DNA from: Mobilitalea torta
Lineage (GTDB): Bacteria; Bacillota; Clostridia; Lachnospirales; Lachnospiraceae
Reading direction: 5' to 3'
Length of the DNA: 64,000 nucleotides
Assembly (NCBI RefSeq): GCF_050433395.1
Contig: NZ_JBNPXH010000002.1
Coordinates: forward strand, 478,896-542,895
In this document: piece by piece, positions 1 through 8,745 of the stretch
Layout: each line of letters begins with the position of its first letter
How positions within the stretch are numbered: position 1 is the first letter of the stretch
Notes under the pieces: model-generated
What the model was told of the DNA's origin: nothing
The model's input: only the letters and a program-made list of their open reading frames with translations
Database searches by the model: none
Program-made: the position numbers and the translations under genes

Positions 1-780
1 GTGGAAATGCAGAACCATATTGTCATCAAATCTCTTTGTAAAAATACCGATATCCGTGGCCCAGTGAGCCCCTTCGATACTGAACAGATGCTTCCGGTCC
101 ATCCTGCGGATCTCGGCAATGGCAGTCTCATAGAACAGCACCAGCTTTGGGATCAGATAATCAAAATCACCATGGCCCCCATTGGGAGGCAGGATCGGCT
201 CATTTAACAAGTCATATCCTCCCACCGCTTCCCTGTCCTTATAACGCTCCGCCAGCCTTTTCCACAGCTCAATCGTTTTGTTCCAGCTGTCTTCATCAAT
301 AAACAGACGCGGCACATCATCGATGCAGTCATCAATATTAGCACCGGTCTGACCGCCGGGAGCGCCGTGCAGATCCAGAAAAGCATAGATTCCTGCTTCT
401 TCGCACCAGGAGAGACAATTGTCCAGCAAGCGAAAGCCTTCCTCTTTAAAATGAACCCCGGGTCCGTCCTCCATAAAAAGCCGGTACATAAAGGGAATCC
501 GGACAGAATTATAGCCCAGCTGGGCCAGCTTAAGAATATCTGCCCTGGTTATATAATTTTCACGGAATTTCCTCCAGAAGGCATCCGCATAGGCCTTGCC
601 TGTCAGCTCCTCCACAACCTGTTCGATGCGCCGGGGCCTGTCAAAGCGGCTGCTGTGCGCCTTCCACATATAGCCTTCCTGCAACATCCAATTACCAAGT
701 CCCCAGCCTTTTAAGAGCACTTCCTCTCCCGCTCCGTTGTATATCCTTTTCCCTTTTGCCTGTAAAAATCCCTTAATCAT
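1..780 (-). CDS. Glycoside hydrolase family 5 (cellulase-like), 3' end outside window
   Basis: Read directly on the minus strand: 260 codons are open from an ATG at 780 to the window edge, so the C-terminus is missing. A purine-rich ribosome site (AAGGGGG) lies 6-7 nt before the ATG. The protein has the GH5 beta-glucanase pattern: an LKGWGLGN start, NSVRIPF near residue 91, LDLHGAPGGQ near 135, and LLNEP at 181-185, where E184 would be the acid/base. The nucleophile Glu lies beyond the edge. No signal peptide is visible, so it probably acts in the cytoplasm on imported oligosaccharides. It is the last gene seen in the LacI-controlled operon, 35 nt after the regulator. The family is fairly sure; the substrate (glucan, possibly beta-1,3 or beta-1,6) is not. 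Confidence 0.8.
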   Translation of the reverse strand, partial: MIKGFLQAKGKRIYNGAGEEVLLKGWGLGNWMLQEGYMWKAHSSRFDRPRRIEQVVEELTGKAYADAFWRKFRENYITRADILKLAQLGYNSVRIPFMYRLFMEDGPGVHFKEEGFRLLDNCLSWCEEAGIYAFLDLHGAPGGQTGANIDDCIDDVPRLFIDEDSWNKTIELWKRLAERYKDREAVGGYDLLNEPILPPNGGHGDFDYLIPKLVLFYETAIAEIRRMDRKHLFSIEGAHWATDIGIFTKRFDDNMVLHFH

Positions 781-815
781 TCTTATGTCCCCCTTTCCTT
801 CAAGAGTAAAGCTGC

Positions 816-1880
816 CTAATTCCACAGCCTGGTGCTGTTTCTTATTACCAGCTCCGGCCGGATCAAGGTAGTCTTGCTGCTGCCGGTATCCTTGTTCTGA
901 ATCAGCTTATGCAGGCTGTTAAATACCTTCTTGCCGTAATATTCATACCTTGGGCTGACTGTGGTAATATGAACCGGTGTCATGGTGGTGATACTCACGT
1001 CATCAAAGCCTGTAACCGCAATATCATCCGGCACACGCAGTCCTGCCCCAAGGGCGCAGTTAATTACCCCCAGAGCAACATAGTCATTGATTCCGCATAT
1101 CACCTCCGGCAGTCTGCCCTCTCCTAGGAGTATCTTCATGCTGTCATATCCGGCGCTGTAACTGAACACATCATTACCCGTCAGCCACCTTACGGAAACC
1201 TCCAAGCCAAGTTTTTCTCCTGTCTCATAGGCACTCTTCTTCTTCAGCCAGGAGGGATAGTACTGATCCCCTCCTCCCACAAGGCAAATCCTTTTATATC
1301 CGCAATTCTTCAGGAAGTGAAGCAGCTCCTCCATACCTTTTTCATCATCCGTATAAATACCCCGGCAGCCAAACCTCCCCGCCTGGGCGCCGCAGGAGAC
1401 AAAGGGAATACTTTTGGTGATTTCCTCAACCTCCCTGATATAATGATCCGAGAGGTTGATTTCATCCATCCTTCCGCCCATCATCACAATGCCGTCCACA
1501 CGCTTTTCCTTCACAGCGCCCAACAGCTTTGACTCCAGTTCATAATCTCCCTTAGAGTTTAACAAAATGGTCACATAGCCATGCCTGGATGCCCATTTCT
1601 CAAACTCATAATATACATTGGCAAAATACATATTGCCGATGTGGGGAACAATATATCCGATGGATTTGGTAAATCCCGACTGCAAATTCTGAGCAAAGGT
1701 ATTCGGGATAAAATTATATTTTTGCACCAGCTCCTTGATTTTTTCCTTGTTTATTTCCGAGACATAACCTTTTCCTGATATTGCCCTGGATACCGTTGCG
1801 GAAGAGACCCCTGCCTCCCTGGCTATATCGTAAATTGTTATATTCTTCGGCTTGTTACTGTCTTCTAAAATGAGAATCAC
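816..1880 (-). CDS. LacI-family transcriptional regulator
   Basis: A 354-residue LacI/GalR-type repressor. The N-terminal helix-turn-helix reads TIYDIAREAGVSSATVSRA, followed by the hinge and a periplasmic-binding-like sugar-sensing domain (DGIVMMGG, GYKRICLVGG, VTGFDDVSITTMTP). The start is GTG at 1880 and overlaps the stop of the GH30 gene by 4 nt, so the two are translationally coupled. The gene sits inside the operon it probably controls: two LacI-type operators flank the promoter region at 17.4 kb. Control by an oligosaccharide released by the GH30/GH5 enzymes is inferred, not visible in the sequence. Confidence 0.9.
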   Translation of the reverse strand: MILILEDSNKPKNITIYDIAREAGVSSATVSRAISGKGYVSEINKEKIKELVQKYNFIPNTFAQNLQSGFTKSIGYIVPHIGNMYFANVYYEFEKWASRHGYVTILLNSKGDYELESKLLGAVKEKRVDGIVMMGGRMDEINLSDHYIREVEEITKSIPFVSCGAQAGRFGCRGIYTDDEKGMEELLHFLKNCGYKRICLVGGGDQYYPSWLKKKSAYETGEKLGLEVSVRWLTGNDVFSYSAGYDSMKILLGEGRLPEVICGINDYVALGVINCALGAGLRVPDDIAVTGFDDVSITTMTPVHITTVSPRYEYYGKKVFNSLHKLIQNKDTGSSKTTLIRPELVIRNSTRLWN

Positions 1881-3457
1881 CGGCCCTTTGATAAAATAAT
1901 TGTGGTAATGGACTGCTTTGCAGCAGTAATGCCCTCCGAACTATGATAGGCTCCATCCAAAACCTTGGCCAGATCATTGTTTTCTGAGGTTTCATATACA
2001 CATATACCAGTATATTTCACCGCCTGGGGAATATCAAGCAGAATTTTGGCGTTTTTCTCCGATTGATTGATCAGAACCATCACCAGCTCCTCCTGCCCCT
2101 CTGCTCCGGTTCCGATAAAGGCCACAGGCCTTAATTCTTCGGCATCAAGACTTCCTGCTCCCTTACCGCTGCCTTCCATTTCCACCCTTTGGTATCCGGG
2201 ACGTATAAATTTAGTATAATTTCCATATCCCCACAGCCTCTTTAAAGGGTTGAGGGTCTTCTTCTGTTCATTGACATAGATCAGTCCGTCGCGATAGCCT
2301 CCGGGCGCCACACCCACCCAGTTCTGCCAGGCTACCACATCCAATACCGTCAGATCCTCCTGCAGTACCTTGGCAAGGACAAAGGCAGAATCCATGGTAA
2401 CGTCAGAGCCGTTGACCATCTCACACCACTCGCTCATTCTTAGCTTAACGCCCGGATAATTGGCATCCATCCACCTTTTGAAAGCGATCTTAGACGCCGT
2501 ATCCGTCCAGTAGGAATGGTTATCTATGGTGTCAAAATGGCTGCTTAAAACGGTGTCATTGAGCAGAGCACTGGTATAGGCGGTGGCCTGCCCCTTCCAC
2601 TCCCCGCTTTCCGGTCCCGATAAAGCCGCCTCTGAAAGCCCCGGGCGTTTCTTAAGCTCCTCCAGGAATGCCCGGTATACCTTTGCAATCTTGCCCGGCT
2701 CATAATGACAGCCCTCCTGCCCCTCATACCAATCCCACTGCGGTTCGTTGATGGGGGACACATATTTTACCGGAATGCCTTCTTCCGTAAAATGCTCTGC
2801 CACATCCAATACATATCTGGCAAAATCCCCGTAATTTTCCGGACGAATATTCTCCTTACTGCCTTTGGTAACCTGAGCCGTTCCGTTGATGGTAAGTCTC
2901 TCCAAGGGGCTGTTGCAGAACAGAATCACTTCCTCCGCCCCCAGCTCCACTGCTTTTTTCATGAACCAGACCGAATTCTTATCCTTATTCCAGTTATAGG
3001 TAAAGGGCGCTGTCTCAAAGCTTTCCGCTCTCCGGTGAGGATCCCAGTAAGTACCCTTTCCGCTGTCCGCGGAGCCTGCGCCCACATTATAGCGGTAGCT
3101 GGTAAGCCCGATGCCGTATTCCCGGTCAAAGAGAAGGTATGCAATCTCTTCCCGGACCTCTCTTCCGGTGTCCTTATACTCATTCTCCCATCCTCCCACA
3201 TACTGGGACCACCAGCAGCCGCTGGTGCCAAAGCTCTCTATGATCTGATGCTTCTTCTCCAAATCCACTGTGAAATAAATCATATCCTCCTCACCTCCTG
3301 CTGCACCGTCTTCCTGCTGCGACACTGTATTATCTGATAACTCCGATTTTCCCTCGTCATCCGAAGCATCTGAAAGCTCCCCTCTTCCACATCCAATAAA
3401 GAACCCGGCAATCAAAAATAAAAAACCTGCTGCCGCCATACGCCATCCATTTCTCAT
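1877..3457 (-). CDS. GH30-type glycoside hydrolase, lipoprotein
   Basis: A 526-residue exported enzyme. The N-terminus has a hydrophobic signal with a lipobox-like FFIGC (Cys23), then an acidic Ser/Glu-rich linker to about residue 57. The catalytic domain has GH30 hallmarks: IIESFGTSGCWW near 72, SPINEPQWDW with the likely acid/base E238, and RMSEWCEM with the likely nucleophile E343, followed by a beta-rich C-terminal region. This most resembles the endo-beta-1,6-galactanase or glucanase-like GH30 branch rather than glucosylceramidases. It would cut a polysaccharide at the cell surface and feed the adjacent permeases. It lies 16 nt after the upstream permease gene and overlaps the LacI gene by 4 nt. 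Confidence 0.82.
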   Translation of the reverse strand: MRNGWRMAAAGFLFLIAGFFIGCGRGELSDASDDEGKSELSDNTVSQQEDGAAGGEEDMIYFTVDLEKKHQIIESFGTSGCWWSQYVGGWENEYKDTGREVREEIAYLLFDREYGIGLTSYRYNVGAGSADSGKGTYWDPHRRAESFETAPFTYNWNKDKNSVWFMKKAVELGAEEVILFCNSPLERLTINGTAQVTKGSKENIRPENYGDFARYVLDVAEHFTEEGIPVKYVSPINEPQWDWYEGQEGCHYEPGKIAKVYRAFLEELKKRPGLSEAALSGPESGEWKGQATAYTSALLNDTVLSSHFDTIDNHSYWTDTASKIAFKRWMDANYPGVKLRMSEWCEMVNGSDVTMDSAFVLAKVLQEDLTVLDVVAWQNWVGVAPGGYRDGLIYVNEQKKTLNPLKRLWGYGNYTKFIRPGYQRVEMEGSGKGAGSLDAEELRPVAFIGTGAEGQEELVMVLINQSEKNAKILLDIPQAVKYTGICVYETSENNDLAKVLDGAYHSSEGITAAKQSITTIILSKGR

Positions 3458-3473
3458 CTCTGCCTCCTGTATT

Positions 3474-4475
3474 CTATCCTACCAAACCGGAATTCTCCAG
3501 ATTCTCCACCAGCCACTTCTGCGCGCCAAAATAAACCAGCAGCAAGGGCGCCAGGAATATCAGCACCGCCGCCTGTTTAATGGCATCAAAGGCAAAATCC
3601 GTTGCCAGCGGCACCTTGAACCATACCTTTACCGCATTGAGAATGAACTGTTTGTTAGGTGCAGAAAAGGTTCTGGCAAGAATCGAGCTTAAATAAGGGC
3701 CGTCCTTATGAAAATAGCTGGTATAATAAGTATCTCCGTAATTCCATACAAAGGAAAGGATCGCTACTGTCGAAATAGCCGGAAGCGCATTGGGCACCAT
3801 GATCTTAAAATAAGTTCTGTGAAAGCCGCAGCCGTCAATCAGCGCCGCTTCCTCCAGCTCCTGGGGTATATTCTTGAAGAACTGGCTGAAGATGAAGATA
3901 AAAAGGCTCTGCTGGACACCGAAGCCCAGGACGGCAATCATCACCAGGGTAATGGGCTGGTTGATGAGATTCACCTCTCCCGCCGGGATAAGAAGCTTTA
4001 ACAGCCCGAAGGCATTAAAATGGGTGTAATAAATATACTGGGCCAGCAGAAGGGATTGCCTGGGTATTAAAAACACCAGTATTACTAAAAAGAACACAAA
4101 ACGGTGTCCGAAGAACTTGACCCTGGCCAGGGAATAGCCTGCCATGGCGGAGAAGAAGATCTGGATCACCATAATAAAGCCTACATACAAGATGGACTTT
4201 GCCATGGTCAGAAAGCCCTCCGGCATACTAAAGCGTACGGCGGCCTTAAAGCTGGTGACGGAGAACTTCAGGGGAAGCCAGATCACATTGGGATTGCCCA
4301 GATCTTCCATATTGGAAAATATCGTGGGGATCAGCTGGAGCACCGGATACAGAATGGTAAAGCACAGGCCCGTGATGATGCAGAACAAAAACACGGACTG
4401 CACCGCTTTTTTCATCTTCTTTTGAAACAGATATACTTCTAATCCCGGGGAGCTTTTATTCACCTTATTTCTCAT
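3474..4475 (-). CDS. Carbohydrate ABC transporter permease, MalG type
   Basis: A 333-residue inner-membrane permease of the CUT1 class with about six membrane segments. The EAA loop near the C-terminal third reads EEAALIDGCGFHRTYFKIMVP, the site that docks the ATPase. It overlaps the partner permease (4465-5370) by 11 nt. No ATP-binding gene is present in the operon, so a shared MsmK/UgpC-type ATPase elsewhere in the genome probably energises it. This is the second permease pair of the operon. Confidence 0.88.
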   Translation of the reverse strand: MRNKVNKSSPGLEVYLFQKKMKKAVQSVFLFCIITGLCFTILYPVLQLIPTIFSNMEDLGNPNVIWLPLKFSVTSFKAAVRFSMPEGFLTMAKSILYVGFIMVIQIFFSAMAGYSLARVKFFGHRFVFFLVILVFLIPRQSLLLAQYIYYTHFNAFGLLKLLIPAGEVNLINQPITLVMIAVLGFGVQQSLFIFIFSQFFKNIPQELEEAALIDGCGFHRTYFKIMVPNALPAISTVAILSFVWNYGDTYYTSYFHKDGPYLSSILARTFSAPNKQFILNAVKVWFKVPLATDFAFDAIKQAAVLIFLAPLLLVYFGAQKWLVENLENSGLVG

Positions 4476-5370
4476 ATCTTTTTACCGCCTTTCTCAATAC
4501 CAGCATAGCGATTCCCAATACCAGAAGAACATTGAAGATATACACTACCGACAGGGCCGAGCCCGTGCCGATTTTGCTCTTCTCAAAGGCGAAGCTGTAG
4601 GCCTCCTCGGATATGGGCGAGGCCAGGAACCGGTCCACTATGGTATATATGGTTACAAACAGGGTTATATGCATAATGGAAGGTATGGTGACCTTCCAGA
4701 AGGTCTCGTAGGCCGTCGCGCCTTCGATCTTCGCCACCTCATAAAGGCTTGGGCTGACAGACTGCAGTCCGGCCAGGTAGATCAGCGTCTGAACCCCGGA
4801 CTGGGACAGTACATCAAAGATCTTATCCACATAGCCGATCACCGGAAGCAGAATGCTTAAGGGAATATCCGTGTACCGCATCAGCATAATGCTGATATAG
4901 CTCTCACTGAACAGCCCCGTGCTTTCCTGCGCCCACTCCCCTCCGGTAGTGATGGCAAGCATATCCATTACCACCTCCAGACCAAAGATAATAGGAAGGA
5001 AATAGATAACCCGCACAATTCCCCTGCCCTTAAACTTTAAATTAGCCAGCAGCGCCATAAAGAGGCTGAATATTACAATCAACGGGACATTGGTCAGAAT
5101 CTCCAGGTTCTGATCGGCAAAAAGTCTTGCCATGGGCTGGGCGGCGGTTGTGACCTCACTCCGGAACAAATCAATGTAATTCTGGATCCCGTCGAAACTG
5201 AATTTCATTCCTCCCGTATCATTGACACTGACCTTGTGAAAGGAATAATATACCGTATTGAACAAGGGAATGGCAAAGCACAGGAAGAAGCCCAGGAGAA
5301 ACGGCAGCACATACAGGAAGCCGTTAATTTTTCTTTTGGTCTTGTATTTTATGGTAATATTTTTTCTCAT
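4465..5370 (-). CDS. Carbohydrate ABC transporter permease, MalF type
   Basis: A 301-residue CUT1 permease. The first membrane segment is at about residues 18-40 (FLYVLPFLLGFFLCFAIPLF), with further segments and the EAA-type loop LYEVAKIEGATAYETFWKVTIP near 215. It pairs with the overlapping MalG-type gene downstream and starts 12 nt after the DUF5696 gene. It is distinct from the first pair at 10.2-12.0 kb, so the operon encodes either two importers or one importer with duplicated membrane parts. Confidence 0.88.
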   Translation of the reverse strand: MRKNITIKYKTKRKINGFLYVLPFLLGFFLCFAIPLFNTVYYSFHKVSVNDTGGMKFSFDGIQNYIDLFRSEVTTAAQPMARLFADQNLEILTNVPLIVIFSLFMALLANLKFKGRGIVRVIYFLPIIFGLEVVMDMLAITTGGEWAQESTGLFSESYISIMLMRYTDIPLSILLPVIGYVDKIFDVLSQSGVQTLIYLAGLQSVSPSLYEVAKIEGATAYETFWKVTIPSIMHITLFVTIYTIVDRFLASPISEEAYSFAFEKSKIGTGSALSVVYIFNVLLVLGIAMLVLRKAVKRYEK

Positions 5371-5382
5371 CCCGCATTCCTC

Positions 5383-8025
5383 CTAATTTCCTGAAATTCG
5401 ATACGAAAGAGCAGACAGCTCACTGCCCTCCACTGTTACAGGATGCAGGTTATAATTTGTGATAACCGATATCCCCGAAGCATACTCGCTTAAAAACACA
5501 TTTTCCGCAAGAATACTGTGATTTGTTATCTCCATGGTGCCGATTTGATCCCAGGCCTCCTTGCACTCCGCGTATACCCGGCTGATGATGTCCTTCTGCT
5601 TCTGAAATTCCGTGGCATAATAATAGGAATACGCCGTTTGCTGCAGAACATCACTGCTCTTGGCGGTCAGGGTAAACTTAGGGATCACCCCCAGCTCCAC
5701 CGCCTGCAGAACATAATAGGAATAACTGCGGGAGGACATATTTACATTCTCCGTGGTGGCCTGTATGATTCCGTTCATAACAAGCTGCCGGAAGGGAATG
5801 GTGGTATCCATTGTTGCATAACCGCTGCTTTCCCTGGAAATATCCTCCGCATAGGAGCCGTATACCAGATTCTTCATCATGGGATTACTCAGGGACAGCT
5901 CATGACTTTCGGCAAGCTTTTGCAGATTCCGGTCTGCAATTTCCGCCGCCTGATAGATGGAGATATTTTGGTTAAACCGGTAATCCGCCGGATTCATGCC
6001 TGCCAGGCCGGAAATGGCAAGCTTCGGGTAATCTTTGGCTTCCTTCAGGAAACGGTCCACCACTCCGTCCAGATATCTGGGCGAAAGCAGATAATAAAAA
6101 TTTGCCTCCGCGCCGGTAATGCCCCTCAAAACCCCAAGAGAGGGAAGATAACGGTAGAAAGATGCCGGGAGATTGGAATAATCATAGATGGCATGCCTCC
6201 TGGCCGAAAAGCCATGGCCTTTATCATATACCTTTTCCAGGGCGGCATCAAAAAACAGCTCATCCCCCTTCTTTACAACCAGTTCCCTTAAGGACTGCAG
6301 CTCCTTTGCGCTGCCGTTGGCAGCTACGGTATCCGCCCTGTTGTTCAGCTTATTTTCAAAGCCCCCGTTAAAAAAGCCGGTATACTTCAGAACCAGGTTC
6401 TTATCCCCAAGATAGTCTATGATTTCCTTCATCTCCCCGTAAGTCGTCATGGAATAGCGGGAGGTATAGGGTATCCCAAGAAATCTCTCCGTCAGAGACA
6501 CCGTCCCCAGAAAATCCAGGTACAGCTTCGGCTGACTCGGATAGGAAGCCTCTGTCCTATCCCATTCCTTCATCAGATATTCCCTGTATGCTTTCGCCAT
6601 ATCAAAATAAGTCACCTTGCCGGGAAAGAACTTGTAGCGGATGGTATAATCCACCTGCTGCATTCCCGAATCCGCCAGATAGGTGGCCGGATTGTCACTG
6701 TATGGCCCATATACCTTCACGCTGCTGTACTGGGTCACATCATAGGAGGCATAGGCCTTGTTGTAGGCGGAAGGGCTCTCCTTATCCGTGGACGCCAGCT
6801 TTACATTAATGTAAGAGGTCTCCGCCCCCTTCTCAATAATCGCCAGAAAGCCGTTGTCCGAATCCCCCGCTTCTTTGTAGATCATTCCAAATAGGGGCAT
6901 CATCAGCTCCTCCGCGTATTCGGGAGCAAAATAATAGTCCTTCAACAGATCATTGTCATATACCGGTCTGATATAATCCGGCACGGCAGAGGTAAAGGTA
7001 TTAAAGCGAAACAGCGCTCCGGCCCCGTCGGGAACCAATATGTAACCGTCTTCGTAATCCTTGGCCGGTGCGGTTCCAAAGTTAGGGAGCACCTTAATAT
7101 TCTGAATCATATAGTAGTCATTAAAGCTTTTCATCTCCTGCACGGGCACTCTTACTATGAAGTCCTCCCCGTCCAATACAGCCTCCGCTACTATCTTAAA
7201 TTTTGCCGGCTCCGCGAAGGTTACCGTAAGCCCCATGGCCTCACTGTCCTCGATCAGCATATCCCTGGTATAGCCCAACAAGCCTGCCAGAGTAATCAAA
7301 AGCTTTACCGCACTTCTGGGAGGAGTGCCGGTATAGGATACGGCATAGCACTCTTGTGCAATACTTCTTTTATAAAGGAGCTCCAGGGTCATCTTATATT
7401 TATCCCCTGCCGCCTTATCAATCACTTCCGTGTCAACCAGACGGGCAATTCCCTCCAGGAAGAACTGCTCAAACCGCTCGACGGACATTTTCTGGGGATA
7501 GTATTCATTAAAGCGTCCCGAATCCCCCTCATTCATATCCAGAGTGAGCCTCACTCCATTCTCTATCCGGTTCAGCACATAGCTTCCCAGCTCTGTGCAG
7601 TAGGTATAGGAATCCCATTCGTAAAGATTATTATCCTCTCCCAGATAGGAAAGGGTCAGGAGCGCCAGCTCGGATGCCTGTGACGCACCCTTTACAGCAG
7701 AATACAAGGCCTTTCCCGTATTCTTATCCTCCACCTTCAGGCTCATGGTGGAGCTGTTGATGTACAGCCGTTTGCCGGAGCTTTCCGCCACCAGGACCTC
7801 TCCTGCATCATGGGCTATCTCCTCCCCGGCCGGAGCCAGCAATACCTCTTCCGGCAAAGGAATGGAATTGGCCCTTACCAAAAGAATGGGGATTGAATAC
7901 AGAAGACCTGCCAACAGGCAGAACACCCCTATGGTTGCAATCAGCTTGATGACAAAATGCCTGTCATATATTTTGCGGATTCTCTCCCTTATCCTGTCAA
8001 TTCTATGTCTCAATCCTTCCTTCAT
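5383..8025 (-). CDS. DUF5696-type large membrane-anchored protein
   Basis: An 880-residue protein with a basic N-terminal cytoplasmic stretch (many Arg/Lys to about residue 25) and one membrane segment at about 27-50 (IKLIATIGVFCLLAGLLYSI). The long remainder should be extracytoplasmic. The ectodomain has many Tyr/Asp-rich motifs and a TIM-barrel-like feel in the middle, but I cannot see a definite catalytic site. Proteins of this type (DUF5696) are known next to YIP1 proteins and CUT1 sugar transporters in Firmicutes. A role in handling or presenting polysaccharide at the surface is inference. A GGGAGG ribosome site lies about 10 nt before the ATG. Confidence 0.7.
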   Translation of the reverse strand: MKEGLRHRIDRIRERIRKIYDRHFVIKLIATIGVFCLLAGLLYSIPILLVRANSIPLPEEVLLAPAGEEIAHDAGEVLVAESSGKRLYINSSTMSLKVEDKNTGKALYSAVKGASQASELALLTLSYLGEDNNLYEWDSYTYCTELGSYVLNRIENGVRLTLDMNEGDSGRFNEYYPQKMSVERFEQFFLEGIARLVDTEVIDKAAGDKYKMTLELLYKRSIAQECYAVSYTGTPPRSAVKLLITLAGLLGYTRDMLIEDSEAMGLTVTFAEPAKFKIVAEAVLDGEDFIVRVPVQEMKSFNDYYMIQNIKVLPNFGTAPAKDYEDGYILVPDGAGALFRFNTFTSAVPDYIRPVYDNDLLKDYYFAPEYAEELMMPLFGMIYKEAGDSDNGFLAIIEKGAETSYINVKLASTDKESPSAYNKAYASYDVTQYSSVKVYGPYSDNPATYLADSGMQQVDYTIRYKFFPGKVTYFDMAKAYREYLMKEWDRTEASYPSQPKLYLDFLGTVSLTERFLGIPYTSRYSMTTYGEMKEIIDYLGDKNLVLKYTGFFNGGFENKLNNRADTVAANGSAKELQSLRELVVKKGDELFFDAALEKVYDKGHGFSARRHAIYDYSNLPASFYRYLPSLGVLRGITGAEANFYYLLSPRYLDGVVDRFLKEAKDYPKLAISGLAGMNPADYRFNQNISIYQAAEIADRNLQKLAESHELSLSNPMMKNLVYGSYAEDISRESSGYATMDTTIPFRQLVMNGIIQATTENVNMSSRSYSYYVLQAVELGVIPKFTLTAKSSDVLQQTAYSYYYATEFQKQKDIISRVYAECKEAWDQIGTMEITNHSILAENVFLSEYASGISVITNYNLHPVTVEGSELSALSYRISGN

Positions 8026-8106
8026 ACCTGCACCGCCTCCCTATCCGAAGCATTCATAATGCATCCTCCTTTCTGCCGCCGGGCGGCAATTGATTTCCCA
8101 ACGCAT

Positions 8107-8745
8107 TCATCCGTTCATTCTCCTCATTCCCTCCTGCACCACACTCAGGATAAAGTAATACATACGCTCCAGCAGGGAAAAGAACAGAATTCCCAGAAAT
8201 ACGATGATAAAAGCAGCCACGGCCGTTGCCAGCAGGGTCTTGATATTTCCTGCAAAGGAGTACTCATGTATAATACAGAGTCCGGCAAGAAGAACGAATA
8301 CGAACCAGACTGCCCCAATTCCCTGCACGGACCGCAGAATAATCACCTCTTCCTCTATGACAAAATTGCTGACAAATACCGTTACCCCGCCCATGATCAG
8401 CATGGGCAGAAGGGAATAGCAGATCACGGTGTAAATATCCTTCATGCTTCCCTTTCCGTTAAAAAGGGTGGTAATGGTCCAATTGCTGACGGTAAAAAGC
8501 AGAAAAATGGACAGGGAGGAGATAAAGATGGATATGCTGTTCATTTGATAAACCGGATTCAGATTCATAACAAAGCCTGTATACTGATAGGATATGCACT
8601 GCATGATTCCATATAATACAAGGATTGCCGTAGCCAGCTTCAGACTCCCCTTCTCCCTGTACTTAATCTCATAGAAACCGTCAAAGGGATGGAACAGTGC
8701 ATACCGCAGATAATACAGCTTTTCTTTCCTTTTTTCATTTTTCAC
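8107..8745 (-). CDS. YIP1-family integral membrane protein
   Basis: A 212-residue polytopic membrane protein with about five hydrophobic segments after a basic N-terminus. The opening (YYLRYALFHPFDGFYEIKY) is typical of bacterial YIP1-domain proteins. It overlaps the end of the NHL/TPR gene by 11 nt, which suggests coupled translation, and it precedes the DUF5696 gene by 81 nt. Its function is unknown. Its fixed company with the DUF5696 and NHL proteins suggests a membrane scaffold for that envelope module. Confidence 0.72.
   Translation of the reverse strand: MKNEKRKEKLYYLRYALFHPFDGFYEIKYREKGSLKLATAILVLYGIMQCISYQYTGFVMNLNPVYQMNSISIFISSLSIFLLFTVSNWTITTLFNGKGSMKDIYTVICYSLLPMLIMGGVTVFVSNFVIEEEVIILRSVQGIGAVWFVFVLLAGLCIIHEYSFAGNIKTLLATAVAAFIIVFLGILFFSLLERMYYFILSVVQEGMRRMNG

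Noticed and set aside
2705..3337. 210-codon plus-strand frame opposite the GH30 gene
   Set aside because: Antisense to a gene with intact catalytic motifs; no ribosome site, no family pattern.
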